DNA from: Anisus vortex
Lineage: Eukaryota; Mollusca; Gastropoda; Planorbidae
Length of the DNA stretch: 64,000 bases
Direction of reading: 5' to 3'
Assembly (NCBI GenBank): GCA_949126835.1
Contig: OX421499.1
Coordinates: forward strand, 12,645,128-12,709,127
The position numbers were made by a program, and so were the translations under genes. Position 1 is the stretch's first letter. Every line of letters starts with the position of its first letter. Shown here one piece after another: positions 1 through 11,678 of the stretch. The notes below the pieces were generated by a model. The model ran no database searches. It was not told the origin of the DNA and saw only the letters and a program-made list of their open reading frames with translations.

Positions 1-420
1 TCTCTCTATCTTCCTTCTAATTCTCTATCTCTCTCTATATCTTCACATTTCTCTCTGTCTTCCTTCTAATTCTCTATCTCTCTCTATATCTTCACATTTC
101 TCTCTGTCTCTCATTATCTCCCTTTTCTCTATTTCTTACATTCTATTTTTTTCTTTTTACTTTCCATAATTTTTTCTTTACAACAATTACTGTCTCATTT
201 TTTTTTTCTTTCTCCCATATTCTTTGTTTCTTACCGTCCCTTCCTCCCTTCCTCCCTTCCTCCCTTCCTCCCTGCCTCCCTTCCTCCCTTCTCTCTTTCT
301 ATTGTTATTTTCTCTCGTTATCCCATTTTAGACCTCTCTCTTATTCTCCCTCCCTCCCTCTCCCCCTCTGTCTCTTTTTGTCTTACTGTCTCAGTCACTG
401 CACATCCCTCACTTTAATTG
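1..420. repeat. Pyrimidine-rich simple sequence
   Basis: Almost entirely C and T on the plus strand. A 49-bp unit beginning CTTCCTTCTAATTC occurs twice in tandem (starts 10 and 59). A (CTTCCTCC)n stretch follows at about 237-290. No coding potential is visible. Confidence 0.85.
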
Positions 421-1237
421 TTTCACTGTACATATTTCCTTTATTATGATCTTGTTTTAAATACTTTAAACTTTAATAAATACCGTAAAATAGAAACTAT
501 TGCTTTTAAGTTAATGTCGCTGAGCTATCCAAATTAAATAAAAATTTAGGTTTCTCTGGCATTGTTATTCTGGGGTTTTCTTTGCGGCTTTCTTCAAACC
601 CCGCAGTTCAAGAGAGTTTTCGGTTCTGTGTCCAGCACCTGTGGGTTGTACTCCGGGATCGGGCTGCAAATAGAGCAAACAGCTCTGCAGACTGGCTAAT
701 AGTAGAAGAAGAAGAAATACAAATTTAATATTTTCAGTATATGACAGAATATTCATACAATTTATGATCATTGTGAAAGAGTTCATTTTTATCAAATTTC
801 ATTGACGCATTTCCTTAAAGTGTATACAGTTTATGTATTTCTGGGTCAAATCGGTCAACTTAAGGTGGCTCACTTATCTATATAAAAGTCTGCAGTTTCT
901 CCGCATTTTTATGATTTATTTTAAGTGATTGAGCGCTCTCTCTATATATATATAGCTCAGTGACAAGTTCTACAACAAGGGGTGTTAACTGTCAAGGTGC
1001 GTTAGCTCAGAAGTAAAAGACAAAAATGTTTGAATTTTTTTATTAAGCGCACAACGTCCTCAATAAATGTATCCTTAGCTGACAAAACATAAAATTGAAA
1101 GGAGAAGACGAAAAAATAACATTATTCCATGCCACTTTTCAACCTGGAAATAATTATTTTGTTTCTGGTAATAACATAACGTGTGCACTATATGTCTTTT
1201 TTTTAGTTATTGTTTGACCTATATTAACTTATCTTAT
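421..1237. other. AT-rich spacer, nothing recognised
   Basis: No gene is seen. A short GCTCTGCAGACTGG block at about 680, followed by (GAA)n, recurs near 29080, so it may be a LINE tail. A short TA run lies near 943. Confidence 0.5.
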
Positions 1238-1290
1238 ACATTACAGACGCTCCCCCTATAAAGTATATTATTGCGTCCTACGCACATCTA
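1238..1290 (-). mobile_element. LINE-B 3' tip fragment
   Basis: The reverse complement of the LINE-B terminus is readable: TTATACATTACAGACGCTCC, then TATTGCGTCCTACGC. Only the 3' end of the element is present. Confidence 0.6.
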
Positions 1291-1424
1291 GTCATCCATT
1301 TCTATTGGAGGAATTTTCTATGGTTCTGCAAAAAAAAAAAAAGATTCACATGACAGCGACTCGGTGTTTGTATAGATCAGTGACGACAGGACTGTGACAG
1401 TTTTACGAGAAGGTGGTTTTATGT

Positions 1425-1425
1425 C

Positions 1426-1477
<52 letters not shown>

Positions 1478-1480
1478 TGC
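1425..1480. repeat. (TG)n microsatellite
   Basis: About 24 TG dinucleotides continue into GCGCGTGCGTGTGGG. ORFs across it on either strand are repeat artefacts. Confidence 0.95.
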
Positions 1481-1639
1481 GTGTGGGTGGGGGTGGGGGT
1501 ATTGATGGAGGAGCAGGGAGGTTTTGTCATTGATTTTGTGTCTCTGTGGATTTACTTTAAAAAAACAAAAACAACTGTTCGGTTCTACCCATTGCATTAA
1601 AATGATTTTTTTCTACTGTTATCTTACTGCTGCAGGTGC

Positions 1640-2010
1640 TGTTATCTTATATGTTGATGGAACTCTTATCTTTGATGTAATATAGGCGCTTTTCTTATGT
1701 GTTACAAACACTCTTATCTAATATGTTACAGATGCTCTTATCTTATATTTTACAGATGCTCTTTTCTTATATGTAACAGACACTCTTATCTTATATGTAA
1801 CAGACATTTTTATCTTATATGTTACAGACACTCTTATCTTATATGATACAGACACTCTTATCTTATATGTTACAGACTCTCTTATCATAATATATGTCAC
1901 AGGCGCTCTTATCGTATATGTAACAGGCCTTTTTATCTTATATGTAACACATACTCTTATATTATAAGCTGCCGACGCTCTTTTTGTTATATGTAACAGG
2001 CTTTCTTATA
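1640..2010. repeat. About 24-bp minisatellite matching the LINE-B 3' end
   Basis: Roughly 13 degenerate units of the type CTTATCTTATATGTTACAGA plus C(A/G)CT. Each unit matches the reverse complement of the LINE-B 3' terminus (GCGTCTGTAATATATAAGAT), so the array probably arose by tandem amplification of a LINE tail. Confidence 0.75.
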
Positions 2011-2828
2011 AACAAAGTTATGAAATTTTACGTAATTAAGTTATGTTAATAAAGATAATGAAGGAAAACAAAACTAAAGCAGTTTATTTGTAGGAACATG
2101 GTCATATGACTTGCCTCCCTTACATTTTCTGGATTTTCCCGGTATGATATGGTGTTTAATTAAATAGTATTTCCTCTTGGTGCTAATTGTTCTTTTTTAC
2201 CTTGTTAAGAATTGCATAAAACAAAATAAAATATCTTTACGGTGGTCCTTTCGTGTGTTAGTGTTTCATGCTTTCGGTTACCGACCTCTGCATTAAACCA
2301 TTTCAATCATGTTCGATGATCAGACTAGCACTAGAAAGGAGTTTTCCTTGCTCAAGACATAAAATGGGTCACGGTATCTAAAAATAGATATGAAAATATC
2401 CGAAAACAGCCACATCATTAGAAGATAAGCTAGTTCGTTTTTTTTAATCAAGGGCTGTAATTTGTCATTAATATCAAATATTGATGTACAAATAATGGTT
2501 AACAAGTACATTAAAACAATGTATATACTTAAAAGTTGAATTTTAATTAATTTTAAATTACAATTCGCAAATAAAGTTATTTCAAAATTTCACTTTTAAG
2601 TTCAATTGTAATTAATATATTATATTTTGTAACGACTTATTTAAAACTTCATACAGCTATAAAAATATACATCTAAAGGTTACATGTTTAAAAGGAAACA
2701 ATCTGCTATTTAAATATTGGATACTTTGTGTGTGCTTGTCTTAGGGTTGCAAATAGAATCTGACATTTGATACATACATAAAGCATAACGACAAACGAAA
2801 AACAAAAACTCTCCTCTTGGAAAGACAA
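2011..2828. other. AT-rich spacer, nothing recognised
   Basis: No gene, RNA or repeat family was recognised. Short ORFs on both strands have no family resemblance. Confidence 0.5.
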
Positions 2829-2874
2829 GTCTCAAAGGACCATCGTGAATATATTCACGATGGTCCTTTGAGAC
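2829..2874. repeat. Perfect 46-bp palindrome
   Basis: Two 23-nt arms (GTCTCAAAGGACCATCGTGA plus ATA, then the exact reverse complement) abut with no spacer. A further 5-bp arm pair (AAGAC at 2822-2826, GTCTT at 2876-2880) extends the symmetry after a short bulge. It could extrude as a cruciform or fold as a loop-less hairpin. Origin unknown. Confidence 0.9.
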
Positions 2875-2988
2875 GGTCTTCCCTTCCCCACTTCCCTTGT
2901 GTGCTGTGTGGGTCATTTGCGAAGTGACTATTTAACCCGAAGACAAGTACGCCACTAGTATCCTTTTGTTTGTATCTACTATCAATAG

Positions 2989-3366
2989 CAGGAGTCTCCA
3001 TCAGGCGGGCCGCTTGCAGCCCACAAAGTGAATGTTTGCGACCCTCCAGTAAGTGGCAGTAACCTTACAGAAAATTTACTATTCGTGATAGCTAGTACTG
3101 ATACACATGAAATATAATTGTTCCTTTTATATACGTAGCATACTTAATAATAATTATGATAGTTGACTTTGGTGTAGTTCTTTGTGTTAATTTTAAATTT
3201 GGTATATTATTAGTGAGTACCAGGTGGACCGATCTTTGTTCGGTAATAAGAAGTAGGCGCTTTTATTTGCCAATTGAAAACTTGGATCGTTCACCCCCTA
3301 TGTATGAAGTGTTTTTTGTTTACTATGTGATAAAATGACACATCCGAGTTTTGTTTGAAACCCCTG
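2989..3366. mobile_element. hAT-type miniature element with perfect 8-bp TSD
   Basis: The left end reads CAGGAGTCTCCATCA and the right end TTTGAAACCCCTG, imperfect inverted termini of the CAGGGGTyTC type. The flanks are ATCAATAG at 2981-2988 and 3367-3374, a perfect 8-bp duplication diagnostic of hAT insertion. The interior (378 bp) encodes no transposase. Confidence 0.85.
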
Positions 3367-3415
3367 ATCAATAGAAACACCTCTAGTTGAATCACTCAAC
3401 CTAGAAAAACTAGAG

Positions 3416-3627
3416 CAGGGGTCAGCAACCGTTTGATAATAGAGTGTCAAAGTAGGATTTCTAATTCATTTAGCGTGCCAACAGCCTAAAAGTCATTATG
3501 TTCTAGCAATCAATGTTTTGTAGAAGTGACATAAATTATTGTTGTTGTTTTTTTGGTGTTCAGCGTGCCTTTGAAAATCGATCTGCGTGCCAAGTATGGC
3601 ACGCGTGCCATAGGTTGCCGACGCCTG
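3416..3627. mobile_element. hAT-1 miniature element
   Basis: Termini are CAGGGGTCAGCAACC and GGTTGCCGACGCCTG. The interior has the family hallmark GCGTGCC repeats (AGCGTGCCAACAG near the left; GCGTGCCAAG...GGCACGCGTGCC near the right). Flanking 8-mers AACTAGAG and CACTAGAC are a decayed target duplication. Non-coding, 212 bp. Confidence 0.85.
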
Positions 3628-5010
3628 CACTAGACGACAGGAAGAAAAAGAGTAAAGTAGTAATAATAAATAAGGTCTTAAACTCTAATTTAGAAATACA
3701 ACCCAATAACAACCTGTTACAATGCTCAGATAAACATAAGGAGAAAAACACTTTCCTTATCACTTATGTGAGAACAAATGCTTATAAGTTGTTACGAAAC
3801 GTAAATTCCCTACATTGTAATGTTAATAAACCAACTAAATCATTTAAGCGAATTGCGTTTAAACGATATAAAATATTTCTCAGCTCAAAGTTTCCCCCGG
3901 GTTTTTCCTAACCTAATGAGAGCATTATTGTTTTTTTATTAACCTCGATAAAAACATGAACTGCCCACGCACCTACAGCGTGTCAAGGCCGTCCGGTCTC
4001 TCCTTATTTTGTTAGAGCATTATTGCTTGTTCTTAATAAAAAAACAATCTGATCACGCAGTCAGCACGCAGGCTTGATTAAAATTCTCGTGTCACTAGGC
4101 TGACTGGATTTTCCAACGATTGACCCATAATATATTTCTACGCGATTCGACACTTTTAGTTTAGTTCTTGGCGTACATTCGATCTAGTAACATCAAATAT
4201 TCTCCGCTCTGAGTATCATTTCTATTTAAGTTGTATTATGGAAAATTTATTATTCTACTATTAACTACAATGCTATATGTTCATTGAGGATATTCATTAC
4301 TAATTGGAATATGTGTATTTCTTGATTGTGTATATAATATTATTTGGATTCCTACTGGATTGATTTTGTAAATTAAACCAAATTTATCGTTGCTTTCTAC
4401 ACAACTTGGTTAACGTCAATATTTCAAAGTTATCTACATGTGTGTATGTGTAATATTTATTCAACTATATTAATAATCTACACTACCACTCAACATCGAG
4501 GTTCTTGCTGTATAATATGAGCCACACAAATAATTATACATGAAGTAAATCAACTGAAAACTCTAAAACTACGCTATGTGAATTGCCAGGGGATCATAAG
4601 AACCAGGAATACTCTAGACTACTACAAATAAACTTCAGAATGATATAATAAGATCTTCACTAATACAAGGATACTCACACTAACAATAACAATACTATAA
4701 CTATCATTTTCATAAATTGAATGGGGGCTCTAGCCGTAATAACATTATAAATTATAATTATACTTGTGTGATATAATAGAAGGTCTCATCCATAATTTAT
4801 TATGGTGAATAAATTGCCTTGTAATAAAGTACTCTTTCTTCCCGAGTGGCATCCGGGCATGGAATGGGTTGCCTGAACAAACTAGGTAAAACTGGAACAT
4901 ATCATCATTTAAACCTCTAATAGATATGCAAGACTAGAACTGAGAATACGAATGAGCGTAGGACGCAATAAATTTCTTTAAAAAAAAGCAGCGTCTGTAA
5001 CAAGAAAAAA
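3628..5010 (+). mobile_element. LINE-B 3' copy, interrupted
   Basis: Segments 3640-3789 and 4831-5010 join to the same sequence seen uninterrupted in other copies. They cover the ORF2 C-terminal part (readable as VVIINKVLNSNLEIQ, then ...SDKHKEKNTF) and the 3' end with CTTTCTTCCCGAGTGGCATC and GGACGCAATAA. The break is the 1.04-kb insertion at 3790-4826. The copy is 5' truncated. Confidence 0.75.
3790..4826. mobile_element. 1,037-bp insertion in LINE-B, possibly a solo LTR
   Basis: It begins TGTTACGAAACG and ends CTTGTAATA, with AAGT on both sides (3786-3789, 4827-4830). Intact LINE-B copies show ATAAGTACTCTTTC at this point, so AAGT is a real 4-bp target duplication. TGTTAC...GTAATA ends and a 4-bp TSD fit a solo LTR, although a Ginger-like DNA transposon would also fit. 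No ORF of note. Confidence 0.6.
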
Positions 5011-5376
5011 CAAAGGGTCAACGGTGCTTCTCTGCCCGGTCCGCGAGTTACCTGTCACAGGTAGATTTAATTTTAACACACACGAAACGGAGGGCAATAT
5101 TTCAATAATAATGTGTGTGTTTTTTTTTAAAATATTTATATTTAGACCTAAAATCACCAAGTGATTGTTATATTAAATACATAATTATTGTCTTTATAAA
5201 ACGATATATGTATAAACACAAATTTTCGGGTATATTTTCCAAAGCCATTTTTATATTTATGATGTCATCTTCTAATAAAAATGCAAGTAAAGTAAACTAA
5301 TTAATTGCTTACTTAAGAAAAAAAAATTGGAGTTCGATTTCTTAGACTCAATAGTATTAGTCTGAACAAAATAGAC
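5011..5376. other. AT-rich spacer, nothing recognised
   Basis: No gene or known repeat was recognised between the LINE-B copy and the next hAT-1 element. Confidence 0.45.
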
Positions 5377-5535
5377 CCTGGGTCGGCACACCTTTTTATA
5401 GTAGTGTTTTAACGTGGGATTTCTAATTAATTCTCATCATGATCTTTTCTTGTCGAAGAGACTTATTTAAAACAAATATTTTAATCGAGCTGCGCGGCAA
5501 ATTTGGCATGCGTGTCGTATGCTGCCGACCCACTG
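5377..5535. mobile_element. hAT-1 miniature element, short
   Basis: Degenerate termini CCTGGGTCGGC and GCCGACCCACTG. The interior has GCGGCAAATTTGGCATGCGTG, a diverged form of the GCGTGCC subterminal repeats. 159 bp. Confidence 0.7.
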
Positions 5536-5638
5536 TTATAGATAACTCAATACTTTAGTACAGAAAAGTACAGTGGAACATAGAAGAAGGAAGGACAGAA
5601 GATTTAATTGAGAGAAGAGTGGACTTACAGTAGAAGAG

Positions 5639-5684
5639 AGGCCGGCTGGTCCTGCGATTAGTTCACCAGGACTGTCAACCGATT
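5639..5684 (+). mobile_element. SINE-D head fragment
   Basis: GGCCGGCTGGTCCTGCGATT followed by AGTTCACCAGGACTGTCAAC matches the tRNA-derived head of the SINE-D copies elsewhere. The rest of the element is absent. Confidence 0.6.
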
Positions 5685-6448
5685 TTTTAAAAAAGTTATG
5701 TATTTCTCCAAATTTTTGTTGTATTTTGTTGTTGCTGTATTGGTTGCTGTTATCAAATCAAAAGTAAAAAAAAATTCGAGTAAATCAAAACTGACACATT
5801 TAATTTCTTTCATCCTCATAAAGCATTCTCAAAATATTGCGTCTTGATTTGAAATTAAATGGCTTTTAAAAATACATTTTAAAGAAATTTCGATGGCTTA
5901 GTCTTTCATTGAGGCTATTGGCGAGGGCTATTAAGTTGTTGTTTTTTTACTTGTTTTTTTTTTCGCTTGTTTTGTTTTTATCTTCATCATTACATTTTTT
6001 TTATTTCTAAATTTGTCTCATTGAACAAGAGATTGAAAAAAAAAACTGTTTTTATTTAAAGAAGAAAACAATATCTTTCCATCTTCCTTTCATTTCCTTT
6101 ATTAATATTTGTTTTATATGTTTTGTTTTGATTTTTCTTCAATGATCCAATTTGATTCGTTTATGTTCGTACGTTTGTTGATTATATTTTTTAATCAATT
6201 AAATTTTGCCGAATAGCCACCGATTTTATATTCAAGCTATTTGTGTGCTAAAAATAAAGACACCAGACACGTTGAGGTCACAAGGTCATTTTGGGTGCTC
6301 TTTTGGTACCTTAGGCGAAAAGACATATCTGCCGCCCTAACCCCTCCCCACCCCACCAACTCCCATCTCACATCAATTCCCAATTATTTTGTATGAAAGA
6401 AAAGCCGATTTACTCAAATGTATTGAAAAAATGTGATACTATAAACTT
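5685..6448. other. T-rich spacer, nothing recognised
   Basis: Long A and T runs; no gene, structural RNA or repeat family was recognised. Confidence 0.45.
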
Positions 6449-6645
6449 CAGGGTTCGGCAACCTTTACACAATAGTGTGCCAATCTAGAATTTCTAACCC
6501 ATTCAGCATGGCAAAGGCCCAAAAGTTTTCCTGTCATTTTCATTTGGAAGAGAAGTGAACAGCCTTTATGGAGGTCTTTCGTGTGCCATTGACAATCGCT
6601 CTGCGTGCCAAGTCTGGCAAGCGTGTCGTAGGTTTCCGAGCCCTG
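6449..6645. mobile_element. hAT-1 miniature element
   Basis: Termini CAGGGTTCGGCAACC and TTTCCGAGCCCTG. Contains TCAGCATGGCAA and CTGCGTGCCAAGTCTGGCAA, the family subterminal repeats. 197 bp, non-coding. Confidence 0.8.
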
Positions 6646-7108
6646 CTAAAAACTAGAAAGGCTAAAAATATACAATGTCTTAAGGAAATGTCCGAACTAA
6701 ATGTCCAAACATAATTTGATTACGACGTCCAAACACATGTGTATCAGATGGAGTCGTTTTAATGTAAAAGTCAAATGCTCCCAAAACGCGCGAGTGTGTG
6801 AATGAATTGATGGAGAGACGGAGGGATTGGTTTGTCTGTTTGTGTGTGTCAGTGTGTGAGTGAATAAATGGAATGGATAGATCGACAATTTACTGAAGGC
6901 TTTATGGTTTTTCTGAAACCCAGGCTGAAAAAGAAAAATCCCTAAGAAGTGTGAGATTCAAACCCAAGACATCAATATCTCATTCTTCTCATGACTCAAC
7001 CGCACCACAGTATAAGTTATCAGTATCTAGGGAAACATTTAATACCACCTAGTACTATATTAATATGTGTGAGTTTTGGTTGCTACGGAAAGTAAAAAAG
7101 GGAAATGT

Positions 7109-7142
<34 letters not shown>

Positions 7143-7643
7143 TACCCGCGAGCCATACCCATCAACTGCTCATTAAAACGTCGCCATTTTCCCTTCTATT
7201 CTAAGTGGTTGCAGAATCACTGCCCCTGTAGTTGCCACTCTCGTTCTGATATTGACTGGAGTAATTTCCCTTCATTCCTCTCAATTATTGTGGTTTTCCG
7301 TTTGTTAGTTTTTGTTTTTTAAATATTCAGACATTTGTATTTTCATTAAACGATGTCTAAACAGTAGAGTGAACAAGCGAACAAAGTTTTTTTTCAGGTT
7401 TAATAAACATAATATAATATTAACGATATTTCTATAGCGGTGCCAACAAACATAATGTAAATTCAGAAAGCATTTTGCATCGAGCTACAAAAAACGTGCA
7501 GGAAGCCATTATTTTAAAATGCAAGAACACGCATATAATTATCTAGGCTAAATAAGCATATGAATGTTTTTTTTATTACTGCATCTACGTTTAGCCTTTT
7601 GTATAATCAGTGAACACTGAAATTTTATAAGTATTATTATGAG
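6646..7643. repeat. Spacer with a 29-nt poly(A) tract
   Basis: No gene was recognised. A run of about 29 A at 7110-7139 could be a retroposon tail, but nothing recognisable lies upstream of it. Confidence 0.5.
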
Positions 7644-7851
7644 CTGAGGTCAGCAACCTTTTGATAATAGCGTACTAATATGGGATTTTTAATTTATTCA
7701 GCGTGCCAACAGCTTAAAAGTCAATCCTGCTCTAGCAATCAATTTCTTGTATAAAAGACTTGAATTTGATTCTCTTGGAGTCTTCCGTATGCCGTTTAGA
7801 GTCATTCTGCGTGCCAAGTGTGGCACGCGTCATGTACGTTGCCGACCCCTG
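7644..7851. mobile_element. hAT-1 miniature element
   Basis: Termini CTGAGGTCAGCAACC and GTTGCCGACCCCTG. Contains TCAGCGTGCCAACAGC and CTGCGTGCCAAGTGTGGCAC. Flanks ATTATGAG and ATCAAGAG are a decayed duplication. 208 bp. Confidence 0.8.
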
Positions 7852-8032
7852 ATCAAGAGCAAACAAGAGTTTTACTGAATCTAAACGTGATATACGATAG
7901 GATTTTGTGTCCAATACAAACGAGTCAGCATGGTCTTATAGTGGTTTACCAGATTGGAAAGACAGCGTTCGCTTACTCATAATATGGATTTGGTATATAA
8001 CGTTTAATATATTATTCATATTAACAGACGGG

Positions 8033-8350
8033 CAAAGTAGTAATAACACACAAGGCATGAAATTCTAACTTAGAAATATAACCCAATAACAACCTGTTTT
8101 AATGCTCAGATAAACATAAAGACATAAACACTTTCCTTATACCCCTATGTGAGAACAAATGCATACAAGTTCTCTTTCTTCCCGAGTGGCATCTAGGCAT
8201 GGAATGGAATGCCTGAACAAACCAGGAAAACCAGTAAATTAACATCATTTAAAACACTTACAGACAATCATGACTATACTCAAACCACGGATGTGCGTAG
8301 GACGCAATAATCTACTTTATAGAAGGCGCGTCTGTAATGTAGAAGATAGA
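8033..8350 (+). mobile_element. LINE-B 3' copy
   Basis: Readable from GCAAAGTAGTAATAAC through CTTTCTTCCCGAGTGGCATC to GGACGCAATAA and GCGTCTGTAATG. The translated sense strand, with breaks, ends in the [19 protein letters not shown] C-terminus typical of non-LTR ORF2 proteins. 5' truncated and inactive. Confidence 0.8.
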
Positions 8351-8836
8351 TGTTCACAAGTAACATATAGAGGGGAATGTTTGCTAAATATAGAATTGTG
8401 TCACAAAGATATTCTTTTAATTTTCTCCATGTCGTTGAAGATGTCATTATTATTTCTATCAAAACATGGCGACAGCGTTCACGTCTGCGGAGATAAATTA
8501 GAATAGCCCCCTGAAAATATTTCTTCCTTCTCTATTTCCCCCCTCCCCTCTCTCTGCCTGTGTCTTTCTCCATGTCTCATTCTCCTGTTATTACTTGACC
8601 AAATGGCTAGAATTTTACTGGACTGTCTGTTTACGTTTTATGCATTTTTTTTGTGTGCATTATGGATCAGTATCAGTAGACTAAGTCCCACTTTCTGGGC
8701 TTTCAAAACTTATTCCATAATTAAACAGTTTATTATTTCAACAACTAAATTCATTGACATTTTTCAGTGCTTGTCAATTATTGTAATTATTTAACAAAAT
8801 TAACGCTTCTTTTAGCACACATATATAGCAGAATAA
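8351..8836. other. Spacer, nothing recognised
   Basis: Small ORFs at 8270-8506 and 8603-8794 have no recognisable domain and no splice context. The first overlaps the LINE-B 3' end. Confidence 0.4.
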
Positions 8837-9117
8837 AGTACCCTTCGGACTAAAACTGATCATATGGCCGGTGAAGGAGCGTTAACCAGTTTCAGTGGTC
8901 ACGGAATACTAGTAGATTTTGGGCCCAGCACAATGCACCGCCGCCTTTAATTTACCACAACTTAAGTCAGGTACCCCATCAGAGCTGGGTAGACTCAGGG
9001 ACATCATCCAAACCCGGGAGAAAAAAAAAGTCGTAGCCTTCACCAGGATTCGAACCAAGGACCTTCAGTACGCCACTCGAAAGCGCTGCCGCTCGTCCAC
9101 CGTGCCACATGGCCATA
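8837..9117 (-). mobile_element. SINE-C, full-length-like
   Basis: Read on the minus strand it starts with a tRNA-like head carrying a box-B motif (GGTTCGAATCC; here CAGGATTCGAACC on plus). The family body follows: CTACCCAGCTCTGATGGG, then TGGCCACAGAAACTGG-like and CACCGGCC. Non-coding, RNA polymerase III type. Confidence 0.75.
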
Positions 9118-9240
9118 ACAAACATAAAAAAAAAATTCATTCCTTTCAAAATTCGCACACAGACTTTGAAAGTTAAAGTGAACATTGGTGGATGGATGAC
9201 TGCTAATTGATTGACACTAGTTATTTGATGATACATACAT

Positions 9241-9640
9241 ATATTTTTATATGGCTGCGAAAGTTGGACGCTGAATGAAGAGGCTAAGAGAAGAATTCAG
9301 GCCTTTGAGAACAAATGCTATAGAATATGTCTTGCTCCAGGTCCATAATCTGGCGGGGAAACAGGAGGCCCTCCTTTCAACTGTAAAATAACGAAAGCTG
9401 ACATGGTTTGGTCATACTGTAAGGCATGACTCCTTGGCCAAAACCAGCCTACCAGGTACAGTGGAAGGAGCACGCAGAAAAGGACAACCTGAAAGAGTGG
9501 AGATAACTACCATTTGATACGCTTCTGCAAATGGATTCTGACCGGGACGATTGGAGAAATCTGGTTACGCACACCGTCGTAGCACCCCCCCCCCTCCTCA
9601 CGACGAAAGTCACGATTCTGATGATGAAGAGGTATAAATA
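9241..9640 (+). mobile_element. Non-LTR retrotransposon RT C-terminal fragment (RTE-like)
   Basis: Conceptual plus-strand translation gives LYGCESWTLNEEAKRRIQ and FENKCYRICL, the typical thumb/C-terminal block of RTE-type reverse transcriptases. A degraded ...KADMVW(F/S)...GRSTQKRTT block and GAT-rich 3' end follow. In-frame stops and frameshifts show it is dead. Confidence 0.7.
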
Positions 9641-10060
9641 TATATATATAACATTCTTTCATTATAGTCAACAGTAGAAGTGTGTGTGTGTGTGGAGAGA
9701 GGGGGTGTAGGTCATATTACTAATACAGTAAGATTATAGTTTGTTGATAATGTTGACCAACCACCATTAAACACACAAACATTATTGCCATTTGGACGTA
9801 CTTTTACTAGCGATGGCAATAAAATTGATAATTACGTCCCCTGGAATGGGACATAACTGTGAGAAGATGTGTAAAAGATGAACAACTCTTGTAATTTTCC
9901 CAGACCTGGTGTTTACTTAACTTCTGGTATAAGCAAATAATTGTGTTTATCATTGTGTTTGTAAATATGTTTACTTCTTAGATAGACAGATAATAAAATA
10001 GATAAAATAATGTAGACATATATATTATATATATTGAGAGAAAGAGATAGATAAATTGAT
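9641..10060. repeat. Spacer with short TA/TG repeats
   Basis: ATATAT at about 9637-9650, (TG)n at about 9680, and GATA-like sequence just before 10061. No gene. Confidence 0.5.
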
Positions 10061-10541
10061 TAGAGGCCGACCGAAATTCGCTTCCGGTTTTTGTCGCCGA
10101 TAGTAAGGGAATGGCTTTTATCGGCGTAGTTTCGATTTCGGCCGAAGCCAAAAAAGCCTTTTGTTTTGCTTTCGGTTTCGGCCGAAACTGATATTGACTT
10201 TCGGTCATCAGCTGAATATCTATAATAACTTTCAAAATTCAGACTGCAACGCTAGTGCTGCATCTATTACTCTGCTTATTAATAATTTCATTTAGTTAAA
10301 CTGTTGCGAATTAATCTGTGCGAAGTAGAACTTTGAAGTTAATAATAAACGGATTATTTAATTACCCCCAAAAATGACGAAAAATAGAGTTTTTGACATT
10401 TTCGCTTTATCTTTCGGTTTCGACCGAAGGTGTTGTTAAACTTTTGGTGTCTGCTACGGTTTCGACCGGAAGTCAATTTACAACTTTCGGTATGTTTTCG
10501 TTTTCGGCCGAAACCAAAATTTTTATTTCGGTCAGCCTCTA
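10061..10541. mobile_element. hAT-2 non-autonomous element
   Basis: Inverted termini TAGAGGCCGACCGAAATTCG and CGGTCAGCCTCTA. Flanks AAATTGAT and AAATAGAT (7 of 8 identical) fit an hAT duplication. The interior is rich in CGGTTTCGG / TTCGGCCGAAAC motifs, probably subterminal transposase-binding repeats. 481 bp, non-coding. Confidence 0.8.
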
Positions 10542-11627
10542 AAATAGATATATAGATATATAGATATATAGATTGTGTTATATACTAGATTCTCTGCTGT
10601 CTGTCTAGGGCCTAGGGTCTGACTCACTAGGAAATAAAACACTCAAGCCACTCGATGTATGTTCGAAGAAGAATTTAATGCTTGAACTTGTGTACAATAA
10701 TAACATTCAACTTCACTGGGTCAATAATGAAAAGCTTCTTTATCGCTAAACAAAACCCACAACAACCTGACTACACCTCTGTTTGCCTTATAGAGATTGT
10801 TTGAAGTCGAAAGTGCTAGAATGGATTGTTCCCGGAGTTTTTCAAAATGCACAAGAAAATGAGTATTAGCAGGTTGTAGAGAGTACGAGAAAACATATTG
10901 GTGTTATTACGTCATCATAAATAACTATATATACGATTGTATACAAGCAATCTCGACGCCAAAAATTAAATATAAATAATTAACTCTGAATAAATTAGCG
11001 AGACAATAATTCTAAATAAAATATAAAAACGATTATAACATGCTCTCCAATCATAAAAATAGATGTTTGGGCAGACAGATGAATGGATAGATGAATAGAC
11101 CAATAGATAGATAGAAAAGAGAGAATGTTACATACATATATGAATTATATATATATATAATACAATGCTTTTTTTCTGACGATACGCACCTTTTTCAATG
11201 TGTGAAAAAAAAGTATTATTTTTCTTGTATTTTAACGTTTATTATTAATTTATTATATTATTAATTTGTTAAAATTGACTTATCTTAAAAATTGTGCGCA
11301 ATAAGAATTAAAATATAAAATGCGAAACTGCTTTAAAAGTTAGGCAATCCATCACTGAGTACCGGCACCTATTTTTTTACAAACAAAAAAAGCACTGTAT
11401 ATATATATATATATATATATATTTAGATAGATAGATGATTGACAGATAGATGATAGACATGTAATGAAATGATAGATGGTAAACAGGCGAATTTTTAGTT
11501 AAATAGCTATAGGATAAATAGATAGATAGACAGAGAGATACACATATGATAGATATTTATGTATATAGATAGATAGATAGATGATTGACAGAGAGATGAT
11601 TGATACATAGATAGATAGTTAGTTAGT

Positions 11628-11678
<51 letters not shown>

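Noticed and set aside
2822..2880. microRNA precursor
   Set aside because: The palindrome has no terminal loop and perfect arms, unlike a pre-miRNA.
7065..7322. Processed pseudogene ending in poly(A)
   Set aside because: No recognisable coding sequence precedes the A-run, no flanking duplication was found, and the ORF reads through the A-run as poly-Lys.
10590..11040. Solo LTR
   Set aside because: GTCTAGGGC-type similarity to 62.04 kb is too short, and no defined ends or target duplication could be placed.
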